From assembly GCA_021234155.1 (NCBI GenBank), contig JAJEKV010000003.1, positions 32,967,166-33,031,165 on the forward strand: a DNA stretch of 64,000 nucleotides. The letters are read 5' to 3'. The notes beneath the pieces were generated by a model, which was not told where the DNA came from, did not search any database, and saw only the letters and a program-made list of their open reading frames with translations. The position numbers and the translations under genes are program-made. Shown here one piece after another: positions 24,656 through 35,814 of the stretch (position 1 is its first letter; each line of letters begins with the position of its first letter). The stretch comes from Isoetes taiwanensis (lineage: Eukaryota; Streptophyta; Lycopodiopsida; Isoetales; Isoetaceae).

Positions 24656-25244
24656 GCTTAAAGGAATTTTGATCTTGGCAAGCTCCTCTTGGAGTTCGAG
24701 AGGTACATGAGAAAAGGATCCGCCGTTCCACTCGGTGTGGAGTGCGTGGGTGGAAGCAAAGAATTTTTGAGTAAGTCAACCCTACCGCAATATTGGGATA
24801 TGTCCGAGAGCGGGAGGTTGAGATGTTGAAGGTGGATCGTGTCTTTGTTGAGCTCGAGTGGTGGCATGAACATTTGCCAATGTGCGCCTTCACCGCTTGC
24901 ATGAGATTCAAAATGCTTTGGCTTAACTTTGGGCATGACATTTGGCATGAGCTTTTCTAAGTCAGGTGCAAAGTGAACCTTTTTTTCGCCCTCATGAGGA
25001 AGGGTGTCAACCGCAAAGGCAAAGTTGCGGTCCTTCCTCAATAATAGTCAAGGGACGGATGCCTTGGTCCGGGCGTGAAACTAGACCAACCCAATTTGAC
25101 TACCGGACGGGAGGATTAAGTGCCAAAAATTTCCTCTTGGCTTGTTGATCCAAATTGAGGTTGATTTGGCCGGAGCTGGTTGATAGCGTGATTGCCGAGG
25201 CGCCTTTGGGGGCTTTTGAGAACTGGTCGCGGCCTTGTTTGCCA

Positions 25245-26646
25245 TTAGCAAGCCGTGAGTTGGTAAGCCGTGAGGCGGACCGATGTGGTCTGATTTGTGC
25301 CGTGAAGTCGGACCTGAACTTGTGGAAGTTGAGGGCACGCCGTGGTGGTATGACCCCATTCTTGACAAAGGATAGCACCGAGCTTTAGAAGGATCAAAAG
25401 GAGGACGTTGGTTGGATCCCCGGGTTGGTCCCGCTGGCCGATAGAGTTGCGGGGCCGCACCAAGAGGTGGTCACCGATAGTGCGATTGTGGTCGAGGTGT
25501 GGTTTGTACTTGATAAACCATTTTGTTGCGAACGGTGTGGGATGAGTGCGAAGTGCACTCTTCCGTGGCATGATTGCACATGTTGCATCGCTTGCAATGA
25601 GGCGGCCATTGGTGGAGTTGCACTCATTGGCCAAATGGCCTTGATATTTGCAAATATGGCACCAGATTTGACCGCTACCGTGGATTAGCGGTTGAGGCCG
25701 AAATGCCGCTTGGGAACCATGACGGTGGAATGAACGGAGCTCTTGAAGAGCCACGCCGAGGAAACATTGACGAGTGATTGACAGAATGATAGCCCGCCCC
25801 AAAGTTTTTGGACGCAGTATTCAAATATGAGTCGAATAGCGAGGAAGTCCTTGGAGAAACCGCACCAAAAATCCGGCTCGTAGGGTACCCTTGAGCTTAC
25901 GGAGCGTAATGTGAAGTCGATCCGCAAAATCCCGGCAGACTCGTGGGCTCTTGTTGAAGTTCATTGAGTTGCTTGAGATGAAGTTGATCATCATCCGTGG
26001 TCCCGTGAATGAGAAAAAAAAGGCGCATTTCGACCAGCCTTGTTTCCAATGGCTTTGTTGGACATGAGCCATTGATGAGGAGAGCCACGCAGCGGTGGTG
26101 GAAAAGATGTGAAATTTCAGTTGAGGTTGCGCTGTGCCCATTTAGGACAGCTAGAGCCTCAAATTCTTCCATGTGGGCCCGAGCACTTTGGTCTAACGGT
26201 TTGCCTTCGTGGTTGCCAAAGGTGGGATAAGCCGGGCCAGAGTCCGAAAGGTAGATGGAAAGTGTCAATGGACAGAAACAGGATAGTGAGGATATTGAGG
26301 TTGAGGTGGATTTGGCATTGTGGCCTCGACGGACCTCGGATGAAGGGGTGACCATGCGGTTGAGAAACCGAAGTAGCCGAGCATTGGTTTTGAGATCCGT
26401 AAGGTTGTAAACAGAAGAGCAAAGGGGGAAACGAGGGAAAGGATATTCCGGGCAGGCGCAAAGGAGACATGTGGATAGCCGTGCCCACCCGGGAGATGAT
26501 GGATGGTTATGGCGAAGAGGCGTGATGGCCTCAAGAATGATGGATGTAGGCATGTTCGTGGGGTATGAAAGTACGGTTGAGAAGGTTGAGCCGGATAAGG
26601 CTCCCCGATAATGATGAGGGACCGAGGTTGTGAGCAATGTTTGCAC
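25245..26646 (-). pseudogene. Gag of element C with CCHC zinc knuckle
   Basis: Nucleocapsid precursor, 5'-most ORF on the minus strand. Two overlapping frames (26646-25897 and 25802-25245) cover it. The capsid-like part has an acidic/Gln-rich stretch (DDDQLHLKQLNELQQEP) near its end. The zinc knuckle CHICKYQGHLANEC fits CX2CX4HX4C at about 25661-25620. A second, degenerate knuckle (CQEWGHTTTAC) follows. A frameshift separates capsid and nucleocapsid. Confidence 0.74.
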
Positions 26647-26879
26647 GCTTGGGGCGGGAACCGGACGAGACCGACACGAGGGGTGGGTGGCGCGACCGAG
26701 CCCTAGACCAAGATGGCCTCCTCTATGTCATAAGCGATCCATACATGTCGCGGTCAGCTTCCCCGACGCCGATGGCGCCCAAGCGAGATGCCGCTCGAGA
26801 AAGGAGTTCTTCCGGGCGTGAAATTGCGATGCATATGGCGCATGTAAGAAAGTAGGAGAAAATCGCACCGCCGCGATGT

Positions 26880-27452
26880 TGTTTGGGGTCCGGGTTCGAA
26901 CTCCTCGAAGACAGTTCTCCCAGTGAGGACCCGTGGATCTAACAGAGAGTCCGGGGACTATGTCACGCGGGATTTGGCCGAAAGAGAAAGAAAAGAAGAG
27001 AACAGAACAAAATGAAAGAAAGATGATAAGCTTCCTTGATATCAATGATGAAAAATACATGAGCTCGCAATAGAGAGAAAAACCTAAAGGAGACAAGACT
27101 CAAAACTCATCTAAAAACTTATGAGCTAACTCCCTACTCATATATAGTACAATGGCCTTGGGCCCAATATAGACACTGATCGATCTCGCGTCGACTCGGA
27201 AGGAGGCCCCGATTCTGTGAATGTTGGCGGTGCCTCTGAAGTGCCTAGAATCACGCCGACGCTGACACGGACGGTGACGTGACGCGTCACTTGTCCGAAG
27301 GGCGCCTCTTGTTGACCGCCAAAGGCTTTGATCAAGGGCCTCGCTTAGTCTTGGCTTGGATGTCGCCACCCGTGGGTTGGATCGAGGATCTTTGAGCTTG
27401 ACTGGTTCGACGTGGATGAATAGTCCTCGCATGTGAGGCACGTGGACTAACA
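26880..27452 (-). repeat. 5' LTR of element C
   Basis: It begins TGTTTGGGGTCC and ends GGACTAACA on the plus strand, giving TG...CA ends on either strand. A TATATA box lies at about 27140-27146 in minus sense; this is the promoter copy that would drive gag-pol. The flank after 27452 ('tgacacttggg') does not match any Gypsy interior and gives no target duplication with 9588-9592, 14365-14369 or 16516-16520. Confidence 0.86.
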
Positions 27453-30400
27453 TGACACTTGGGAGGAAGTAGGGATGCCATCCTTTGTCACCTTTGCTAT
27501 GACAATATTTCTTTTTTCCTTTCTTTTTCTAGCCTCCTCCGGCTTTAGAATATTCCCCGACCGGCTCCGAAAGGCTACGGTAGGTTACCAAGTGTATGAT
27601 CCTTGTTATAGTTAGCCTTCACGTATTCTCACGCGATGCTCGATATATCCAAAAGATTCTCTGCTCACCAAATCGAAAAGCCTGAAGCAATTATTCCCAA
27701 ATATAGAAAATCCTTTGCAAAGAAATTAGTGGCATAAGATAAAAATTTCTCCTCATAAAAGTGAGGGTTCTCATGTCGGTTGCGTTGTTTGCAATCAAAT
27801 CTCCGCTATAACCCTGGCTGCACCTTTAAAATAGGTCTTGCCTTCTATAATCTCATCGAAAGGTATGGACACCTCTCGCAGATTCGACATACCCTCGAAG
27901 CAACCGGAGCCAGTCTTGTTAAAGAAGTCTTTCGATGGCTTGTCCGAAAGTCACCATGGTCGCCACTTAGTTTACGACTCACCCACATACCGGCAACTTC
28001 CATTAACTTCTTGAAAACCTTCTCATCCATAAAATGAATTGTTTTTCATCCTTAAGCTCCCGTGACTTTCAAGGTGGTCGCTGCAATTTCATGGAAATCT
28101 CGCAGAAGCAATTTCAAGGTCATCAAGATCGCGTCGCCGAACTTGGCGAGTAGAAAACAAATAAATACCTTCCAAGTCAGTAGTTTTAGTTGTCCCTATA
28201 GGTCCGTGTGGAGGGCAAACCATAAGCCTTGTGCCGATGACCTAAGTTGTTGCAGCTTTTCAATCGCTGGCTCTCAGACCCGGTGTTTGCAATTACTTTG
28301 TTGCATTGAATACTCAACTCTATATATTCCTTGTCCATAAGATTTCGCTGAGCACCCTCGATCTTCTTCTAGCATATACTTTGGCAAATTCTCGTTGTCG
28401 CCGAACTCTCGAATTTAATCAACAAAGGAGTTGTGCAACAAGAATACTGTGGTTGCTGAAAATAATATAAAATTTCTTTGCGCTTCAAATCTTCGGATTG
28501 CTCCATGTCACCCTCCTCCTCGAAAGATAGACAACGGTCAGGTCAAATCAACATAATGAGTGTCCAAAAGATAAAGAATTAGTTACTTGGTGATAGGGTC
28601 AAATGGAACGAAGTCAAATAGGGTGAGGACCTCCGCCGGGTATGTCTTCAAGCTTTTAACCAGAGTTTGAACATGGTCATTTGATCGCATTCTGGTGTCA
28701 AGTTTGGTGGTGCAGTTCACAATCAAAAATAGAAATCTTTGTAAACCAATTAACCCCTACCGGGTAGAACCTTTGAACTGCTCAAGCTTCGAAAGTGGTT
28801 TGCTCGGCCATCTTGGCGCTCCTCTTCTGGATTGAACTTCAACTCGACTGAATGGCGTGTGCATGGTGCCATGTCAATGCTAGTCTAGAGGAGGCATCCG
28901 TGAATCGGGGGGTTTTGAGAACTTCTTTGGCCGCGGCTATCTTGATGGAAGGTGTCGATTCCCGAGGCTAATTTTGAAAGGAGGGAGCTTTTTGGAATAA
29001 ATCCACCGATGCAAAGTATATCCGGGGCCTTCATAGCAAGAGGAAGAGTAGGGTTAACAATACCTGAGGGGTTTATCGTGGATTGTGGTTCTTGAACAAC
29101 CTCTTTTGGTGCTGATGTCTCTCCCAAAGTAGCAATAGGCTTCACACTTTTTTCTTGGCCACGCTCTTAGCCAATTGGTGTCCATCACGGAGGGGCATCT
29201 TCGCCCCGAATCGCTTTCAAGGCATAGCTCTGAGGCTTCTTGTCTCAGACAAACCATTTATGCATGCCGAACCCGAAAGCAATATGTCTCTTTCCCTTTA
29301 TTCCCCGACAAAGAGAGAGATTCATAGGATGGCAACAACCAGCCATAACCCTTAGCTGACGTGGGGACGTTTTCCCCTCGTGGCGGGCTTGTTCATTTTG
29401 GCCGGGCAAATCATCGAGACGGGTCATAATTGCGCCATTTCAAAATGTACTCGTGAAACGCAATGCTTGTGTGTCCTCAATGCCGCATATGATAGCATCT
29501 TGCACATTGTTCTTCGTGCCTTCCCACATTGCCACCACTATGCCAACTTGTTCAACGCCCTCGTTTTTTCCAAATCCAAAAAAGTAATGTCCTTTCCTTT
29601 AATGTGCTGTGATAGCCTGTGGGTAATCTCAATACACCATTTTCATTGAAGGGGTTATAATACGGACCTGGCTCGACATCCGGTCCTCTAAGAGAGCAAG
29701 TGTTGTAAAACAAAGTCCGCGGGTGAGTGCCCCGTAGGTCGATAATGTGGTGCAACGAAAAGGTATAAACATCAGAGAAACGCGACCGCGATCCCCGCCA
29801 AGCAAACTAAAATAGAACTCCACATATTCATCGGCCGCGACGTTGTGTAGCACTTAAGCACCTGAAGAAGAAAACATCGCGGTCGCAAACCTAATGACCT
29901 ACTACACTAGTACTCATGAACATCGCAAGAAAGAAAATCTATGCTTCAAGAAGACAGCGCCGCTGATCTTGTTGAGCAGCTACACTTATGAAGACCGCTA
30001 TCTAGAAATTACAAAACCCCAGTAAGCAAAGACCACCGGCGCACATCTTGCCGAAAGCTATATACTTATGAAAACAATAGAAGTTCTAGTAGGCAAGATC
30101 GCTGCCGCGATGTTGCCGAGCTGAAATGTTAGAAATTACCTTCTCTCGAGGGAGTCCTTAGGTGCCATGGGATCGCGGACGCTAGCCGAAAAACGAAATA
30201 CGAGTCCTTTGGGAGTGGCTCGAGAAGGCGCCGAAGGGTGAAGGCGCTAGCGCCGAAAGAAATCACGGAGTCGAAATTTGTTTTTAAATGTTTTGAGTTT
30301 CAATTTATAGAACGCCGGCATGGGCGAAAATTAATTGCCCCCATAATGGCGTATGAAAAACGTGCCTATAATGGCGTCGAGACGTGCAAAGAATCCTTAC

Positions 30401-32109
30401 GGGCCGGGCCGTGAATTCCCCGACATAAATGCGGTTGCACTGAATATACCCGTCCTAAAAGGCAAGTAATCCGTCCGAAAGGTCTTTATCCACTTGGACA
30501 TCCGCTATCAATTTTTGGCCGTAATTTCTCGACTTTATGCAGCCATAAATGCCCCAAAAAAATCCGGTTACTGAATCCGACAACTCAGAAAAATTCGAGA
30601 ACAAACCAACCCAAAAAGCTGAAAAGCCAATTCAAATTTCATTGTTTTGCAAGATCTTCGAGGGCGCCGGAGCTGGCGCTAAAGCCGGGCAAGTTCGGCA
30701 AGGATTTGCTGCAGAATTCCATCCATTGAAGGCGACGAGGGCATAATCCGCTTGCAATCCGCCACTGCATTCGAATTCTGCAAATCGATCAATTCAGTGG
30801 TTTGCAGGTAAAAGGCCTATTCTGATGCATATCCCTCGCTGAAGTGAACTCAACATTTATGTTGCACTGAATTTCAATTATAACTACAACCTCCGAGGTC
30901 TCGCACTAACATCACTATGTATTGCATGGATTGATAAGATACCTCCCGATACTTTGTTGCAACTATGTAAAAATAGATGTTCTAAGCAAAAACTGCACTT
31001 TGGTGTGTTTATTATACAATGTAAACGTGTTTCAAGTATATGCTTTCTTTCAACCATCTACACTTGCTATTGACCAAAGAACTCCCAGCTATCGATAACT
31101 TTGAGTTGAAACCACTAGCTAGCCTCAAATGTGATTTGCACGAAGTTCTTATCGAAAAGCTAGTGTGAATGTTTGCAAAAGCGACACCGTTCTTACCCAT
31201 GCTCGATAAGATCGCGGTGGCGAAAGTCCCGACCATTTTTTTTTTTTCGGGCCTTGCTATTTTTGTAGTGGTTTATGATCACGGTGCTTTATTTACGAGG
31301 ATCGCAAGGCCGCTATTCACGCGACCTCTTGTTTGCGGATGGTTGATGTAATTCACCAGATCTGCCGGGGAAAAAAGGTGGCGTAGGAAGAGTCCACAAT
31401 TTCGAGCCATCACAATTCGACCGTCCCGAGGGTATGGTTGTCGTTTCAATTGAATGTTCGATGGACAGATATCGCTACCAATTCCCAAATGGAAATAGAA
31501 AAAAATGGGTGAAGTCATGGACTTTTGTGTTGTGGTACAAGAAGGACATTGCTGCTCAACTTGATAGACATGAGGAAGCTTGCACCCCACCGAGTCGATA
31601 AAAACGATAGACCGGCAGACACGAGGGAATGAGGGGTTAGCCAAAGAATGAGACGCATCATGTGCAAGGGCTTTCTAGAGATGAGTTAGTTAAGAAGGCG
31701 TGCACACTCATGCATGAATGTCGCCACATGGCTTGTGCCTATGGTGTTATCGTTTTTGCCGATCCAAACCATGCCGTGGTCCGGACGTGAAGTTAGGGGA
31801 AGGCTCGATAGTCCGCTACTATCATGAACATTTTTCCAATGCCCGAAAAGATCTCTATGCGCGCCGGGCCTGCGCGTAAATGCCCCAACCGCATGACCTT
31901 TGTGAGATGGCCCATAGCCCTCGCGGCTCGCTTGATAACATTCTAGTTTCTACTCTTGTGGTTGCGGTGGAAGGGGAAGGATGTGGAGAATGAACCTTAC
32001 TCCATTAGACCTGAAATTGGCATCACCAAAAAGAGACCTTACAAAGATGGTCAATCTGAGACCTGAACACGCCCAAAGATTTAATTAAAATGTGAAAGAA
32101 AAACTAGTG
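27453..32109. other. Unassigned, probably decayed transposon sequence
   Basis: Many short conflicting frames occur on both strands and I recognise no family. Composition (frequent CG next to TG/CA) is like the Gypsy stack. A loosely periodic stretch at about 29880-30130 repeats the theme 'gatcttg/gatgttg' with 'acttatgaa', suggesting a degraded tandem repeat. A poly-T run lies at about 31239-31250. Some of this could be host sequence originally flanking the insertions. Confidence 0.35.
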
Positions 32110-34463
32110 CCGAGGCTATTCTAGACTTCAGTCATCATTGTGTTTGCATGAAACGATGTCAGGTAAAATTTTACATCCCAGAGATAGCTTGCATGAGAAC
32201 CTTTTACCGAACATGAAGTCCTCTGAGCGCACAACTTTTGCATATAACATGCTAGATCTTTGCTCAAAAATGGTGTAGTCCGCAAACCGATGTTGAATAA
32301 CAAACAGTGTGCGTGAAAGCATGGCATAAAGCCTATGGCATTCCCATTTCCACTTTTTACAAGTGGAAGAAGCTCTTCAATGACGGCCCGCGTAATTGTC
32401 CGAGCACGGAAATACCGGGTCTAAGAAGCCAAGGTCTCATACTTTGGTCGGCAATCTTTGCCATATCCATGTTTATAGATGAAAACGCAGAGACGATGCC
32501 ACCGCCGGGGGCAAAATTACGAGCGAGGGTAGCGCATAAAAATGTTAAGAGGCTACCTTCGCCTTGACTAAGAAGGATATACACCAAGAAGTAGATATTT
32601 CCCTTCAGAGATGACAGGGCAAGCATATTTCTCCTTCGCATTTCCATGCCATTGAAAAGAGAATCATTCAGAGGTAGCAATAGCTAAGAGGATAGCATTT
32701 TCCAAGTGTAACACCCGTATTGTCATAAAGGAAAAGCTTGCTAAGACCGGAGATCCAAACGAAAAGAAGGGTACTTGCAATAGAGAAAAATCGTGATATG
32801 ACGACCCAGATTTCATGCGTGAGCCTTTATTGGTCCTCGAGAGCTTTGTCGCATAGATCTCCCCGAAAGCACGCTTTTAACCATTATACATGATAAGATG
32901 GATCAGAATAAAACCATGGTCCCTCGCCTAGAGAAAGCTAGCAAAGTCTCAGATGGAGGGGTGAACGATCGAAGGTCGGTGTTACAGTGCTCTCATGCAC
33001 GCCATGGTATAGGTACCTTGGGCCACTTCTCAATCCGGACCTCGCCCGATGATTCTAATTTTCATGTGGGATCCTTGAATCATACCTTGAAGACACTGGA
33101 GAATAAATCTGAGGATAATTGGGGCCATTTGAGAGATACTGATCGTCCTGAAAGCAGCTGGGGTGCAGCAATTTTAAACACAGATAACCTTAGGACAAAA
33201 ATGATGAATGGCAGTAGAAATGATTTTATGCCTCCTATCAAAGGCCCCATGGTAGCAAACAAGTTGCCTAGGAGGCTTTACTTGCAGCTAGATAATTGCT
33301 CAGGTCAGAATAAGAATAGATATCTTTTCTCTTACTTGTCATACTTGGTTTGGTTAGGTGTATTTGATCAAGTGCAGCTGGGATTCATGATGGTTGGACA
33401 CACCCACGATGACATAGATGCCCTATTTGGAAACTACTCTACTCTAATGAGAAGATCAGATGCATTGACTATTCCTCGAGCTTATGCAACTCTTCGTGCA
33501 AGTGTGGTTCAAAGGCTCCTTCACCTTACCTTGTGACAGAGGTTCCTGATTGGAAGGAATTCGTGAAAGGTTTTATCCCTGATAAGAAGGACCGTTTATG
33601 TGGTCACTTGGAACCTCTACTCTTCAAGTTTTGCATGAAGGATGGATGGCCACTAATGTTCTACAAGATGAGGCGGGGCATAGCGAGTGGCTCCCCCAAA
33701 AAGGGGAATCCTAATGTGGAAGGAGGATGCCCAAGGTTTACCTATGATTAGAGGGTCACCTAAGGTCCTGCTGACCATATGGGGAGCTTGAAAGATATAG
33801 GTGCATTAAGAGCTTCTATTGCCAAGTACATGATGCACCGCGGGCAGCTATTTCTAGAGCTGGCGATAAGTCATGGTCCAACACATATATGAATGAAGTT
33901 ATTGACTACTTGGTCCACCTTGTTGCGAAGTGCTTGGTGACGGCAGCCGGTAGAGTCACATCATTCAGATTTCGCCTACTGGGCAAAGTGCATTGGAAGA
34001 ACCCGAAGAGTGTTTGTGGATGAGCACATTGAAGCATCTCATTACGTTGGGCCTTTCTGCAGACCCAAGAACCCGTTGAAATATTCGACCCCTACCAAGA
34101 TGTCAAGAAGGGAATGCTCTTGCTAATCGGACCACATGATAACCGCCTCGACATGGATGGCTTTTGCTTAAGAGGACCCAATAGAGGACCCTAATCTCCC
34201 ACATTACGAAGAGGTGTTTTGTCTCTTGGTTTGAACACTTGCCGAAAAGAGAAACCTCATATGCAATGCAAGATAGGGATTGTTTGGAGCAAGAATTGAG
34301 ACCCAATCCTAATGACCCGCCACGCTACCAACCTTTGAAAACAATAGACTATGGTTGGGCCGTAGAGACCAGGCCATTGTCAGTGGTGATCCCCAGTAGT
34401 GTTCGGGCTCAGTTGCAAGAATTAGTGGCTAAAGAAGCTAAGGACGATGATGAGAACTCTTGA
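32110..34463 (+). pseudogene. Transposase-like protein of the DUF7869 type, broken
   Basis: Fragments in several frames follow the order of a transposon-derived family widespread in plants and animals (I know it as DUF7869; the name is from memory). The N-terminal part is Cys-rich with SSERTTFAYNML (about 32215), followed by an HTH-like CVKAWHKAYGIPISTFYKWK (32307 on). HDKMDQNKT (about 32890) carries the first Asp, LYLQLDNCSGQNKNRYLFSY (about 33280) the second. MMVGHTHDDIDALFG (about 33388) completes an RNase H-like DDE-style core. C-terminal pieces lie at 33536-33751 (GWPLMFYKMRRG) and 34239-34463. The 212-codon core (32898-33536) is intact; the rest has stops and frameshifts. Whether the family is catalytic as a transposase is inference. 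Confidence 0.7.
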
Positions 34464-34601
34464 GGTATGCAATGCTCTTTTACATAATTACTATATCATT
34501 CATAACATGAAAGTTACAATAGACTAGTTATTATTTATTACGCTCTGCGTTTTTCATCTCAACACAAGAGCTCTTACACTATACAATGCTAAACAGGTGA
34601 T

Positions 34602-34836
34602 TCATTCATCTTCAGGATCTGTAGTAGTGATCCCTGATATCTCATAGCTCATTCGCTCAGGAAGCCAAATCAGATGGATCATTACACGAATTGACGCAGA
34701 AACGAATCTCAGCCAAAAGCTTTTCTTCGGTAGGGATCAAGAAGAAGATGCCCTGCTCTAGGCAACCAACAAGATCAGAGTGGCTCATTGAGCACTTGAT
34801 CGCCTCGATGTGGTGAACTGATGAAGAAAAATCCAT
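34602..34836 (-). pseudogene. Tandem paralogue of the small 80-aa gene, frameshifted
   Basis: It starts at an ATG at 34836-34834 and reads MDFSSSVHHIEAIKCSMSHS, then shifts frame. In the second frame it reads RVMIHLIWLPERMSYEISG and ends at a TGA at 34604-34602. These two halves align with the N- and C-terminal halves of the open gene at 35268-35510. The upstream region also matches that gene, with CACTATAAAAA at 34881-34871 in minus sense, 35 nt from the ATG. The total length of 235 nt is not a multiple of three, which fits one small indel. Product unknown. Confidence 0.55.
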
Positions 34837-34870
34837 GGGAGAAGAGTGAACTTTAGCCCCGGTGAGAAGC

Positions 34871-34878
34871 TTTTTATA
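34871..34878 (-). promoter_or_regulatory. TATA box of the 34.6 kb small gene copy
   Basis: TATAAAAA on the minus strand, in the shared context CACTATAAAAA, 35 nt upstream of the ATG. The same context and spacing occur at the neighbouring paralogue. Confidence 0.6.
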
Positions 34879-35267
34879 GTGAAGTAGAGATATTGAGGTG
34901 AATTATTGGGCTTGACTTCGGCGCCATTATTGCTCGTGTATAAGACCGTTGTATAAATACAAGTATAATACATCTTTCGTATGGATATATGTATGCTTTT
35001 AAAACATGTGCTTGAGTAATTCAGGTGTGGTTGAAATTAGGAACTGCTTGCAGATATACTGGAAGTCGAATAGCACACCCTTACACTACATTCAGGTATG
35101 ATACATCAAACAATATTCATTGTGGTATTATTTCCTTACATAGCTCTTACACTATACAATATACTCAGTTAAGGTACGTGATATTACATCCTTAATCAGA
35201 ATGCTATTACATCCTTACTTAGTTATTAGGTACCCATGGCATTATTACATTATTAGCAGGTGCAGAT

Positions 35268-35510
35268 TCACTCGTCATCAACATCAAAGCTCGTGATGCC
35301 ATTCAGCTCATAGATCTCCTGATCAGGAAGCCAGTAAATATGGACTTTAACGCGAGTGAGCTTCCTGCAAGCACTAGCAGGTCCATCAGCTTTAGATAAG
35401 AGCCATGGATCAAGCTTAACGCCATTTCTAGCGCATTCGCCCAGATCGTTGTAGCTCAAGTAACACTTGAAAGAGCGGATGTGCTCTGGACGAGGCATCG
35501 AGGAAGCCAT
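35268..35510 (-). CDS. Small protein, 80 aa, unknown family
   Basis: The frame is open from ATG 35510 to a stop at 35268. The protein starts MASSMPRPEHIRSFKCYLS, has a central KLDPWLLSKADG, then RVKVHIYWLPDQEIYELNG, and an acidic end (SFDVDDE). No signal peptide or membrane segment is evident; it is likely soluble. Evidence that it is real: a TATA box 36 nt upstream, and a tandem paralogue with conserved protein wording and promoter at 34602-34836. It lies on the strand opposite to the DUF7869 transposase-like gene that ends at 34463. It could be a passenger of that element or an unrelated host family. I do not recognise it. Confidence 0.6.
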   Translation of the reverse strand: MASSMPRPEHIRSFKCYLSYNDLGECARNGVKLDPWLLSKADGPASACRKLTRVKVHIYWLPDQEIYELNGITSFDVDDE

Positions 35511-35545
35511 GGAAGATGAATGGCCTCTACCCCCTCGTGAAGCCG

Positions 35546-35553
35546 TTTTTATA
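35546..35553 (-). promoter_or_regulatory. TATA box of the 80-aa gene
   Basis: TATAAAAA on the minus strand, in the same CACTATAAAAA context as at 34871. Spacing to the ATG at 35510 is about 36 nt, so the 5' UTR would be only about 10 nt. Confidence 0.62.
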
Positions 35554-35814
35554 GTGAAGTAAAATTATTGATGTGAATTATTGGCGTACAATGTAGGGCC
35601 ATTATTGAGCTTATACGAGTGTCATGTACACGTACAAGTATAACACAAAATTTGTATGTATATGTGTATGTTAATTACCTCATGTTTGTTGGGCTCGAGA
35701 ACTAGGTGAAAGTATTCGTGCTTGAGAAAATAAGGTGTGCTCAAAATTCTCAAAATTGCGTTATTTTATCCAATTAATGAAATCATGCTTGATAGTGAAC
35801 CCACCTGAACCAAA

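Larger units (their letters stand above)
16521..27452 (-). mobile_element. Ty3/Gypsy element C, nearly complete, 10.9 kb
   Basis: Two LTRs of about 573 bp (16521-17093 and 26880-27452) bound an interior. On the minus strand the interior reads gag with CCHC knuckle, aspartic protease, reverse transcriptase, RNase H and integrase with GPY/F, then about 4 kb of further sequence and a polypurine tract at the 3' LTR. The pol order (RT-RH-INT) is that of Ty3/Gypsy. RNase H and RT wording (FRHYLLG, VDHQAL, YSFMDGFS) is unlike the chromovirus remnant at 7-8.5 kb and resembles the non-chromodomain plant lineages. All ORFs carry frameshifts. No 5-bp target-site duplication is found at the outer ends, and no standard Met-tRNA primer site follows the 5' LTR (the minus strand reads ACATCGCGGCGG there). 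Confidence 0.88.

Noticed and set aside
27453..32109. Continuation of Gypsy elements A or B beyond element C
   Set aside because: Sequence right of 27452 does not match the expected interior next to the break points in A ('catcccgcg') or B ('aagatttccttg').
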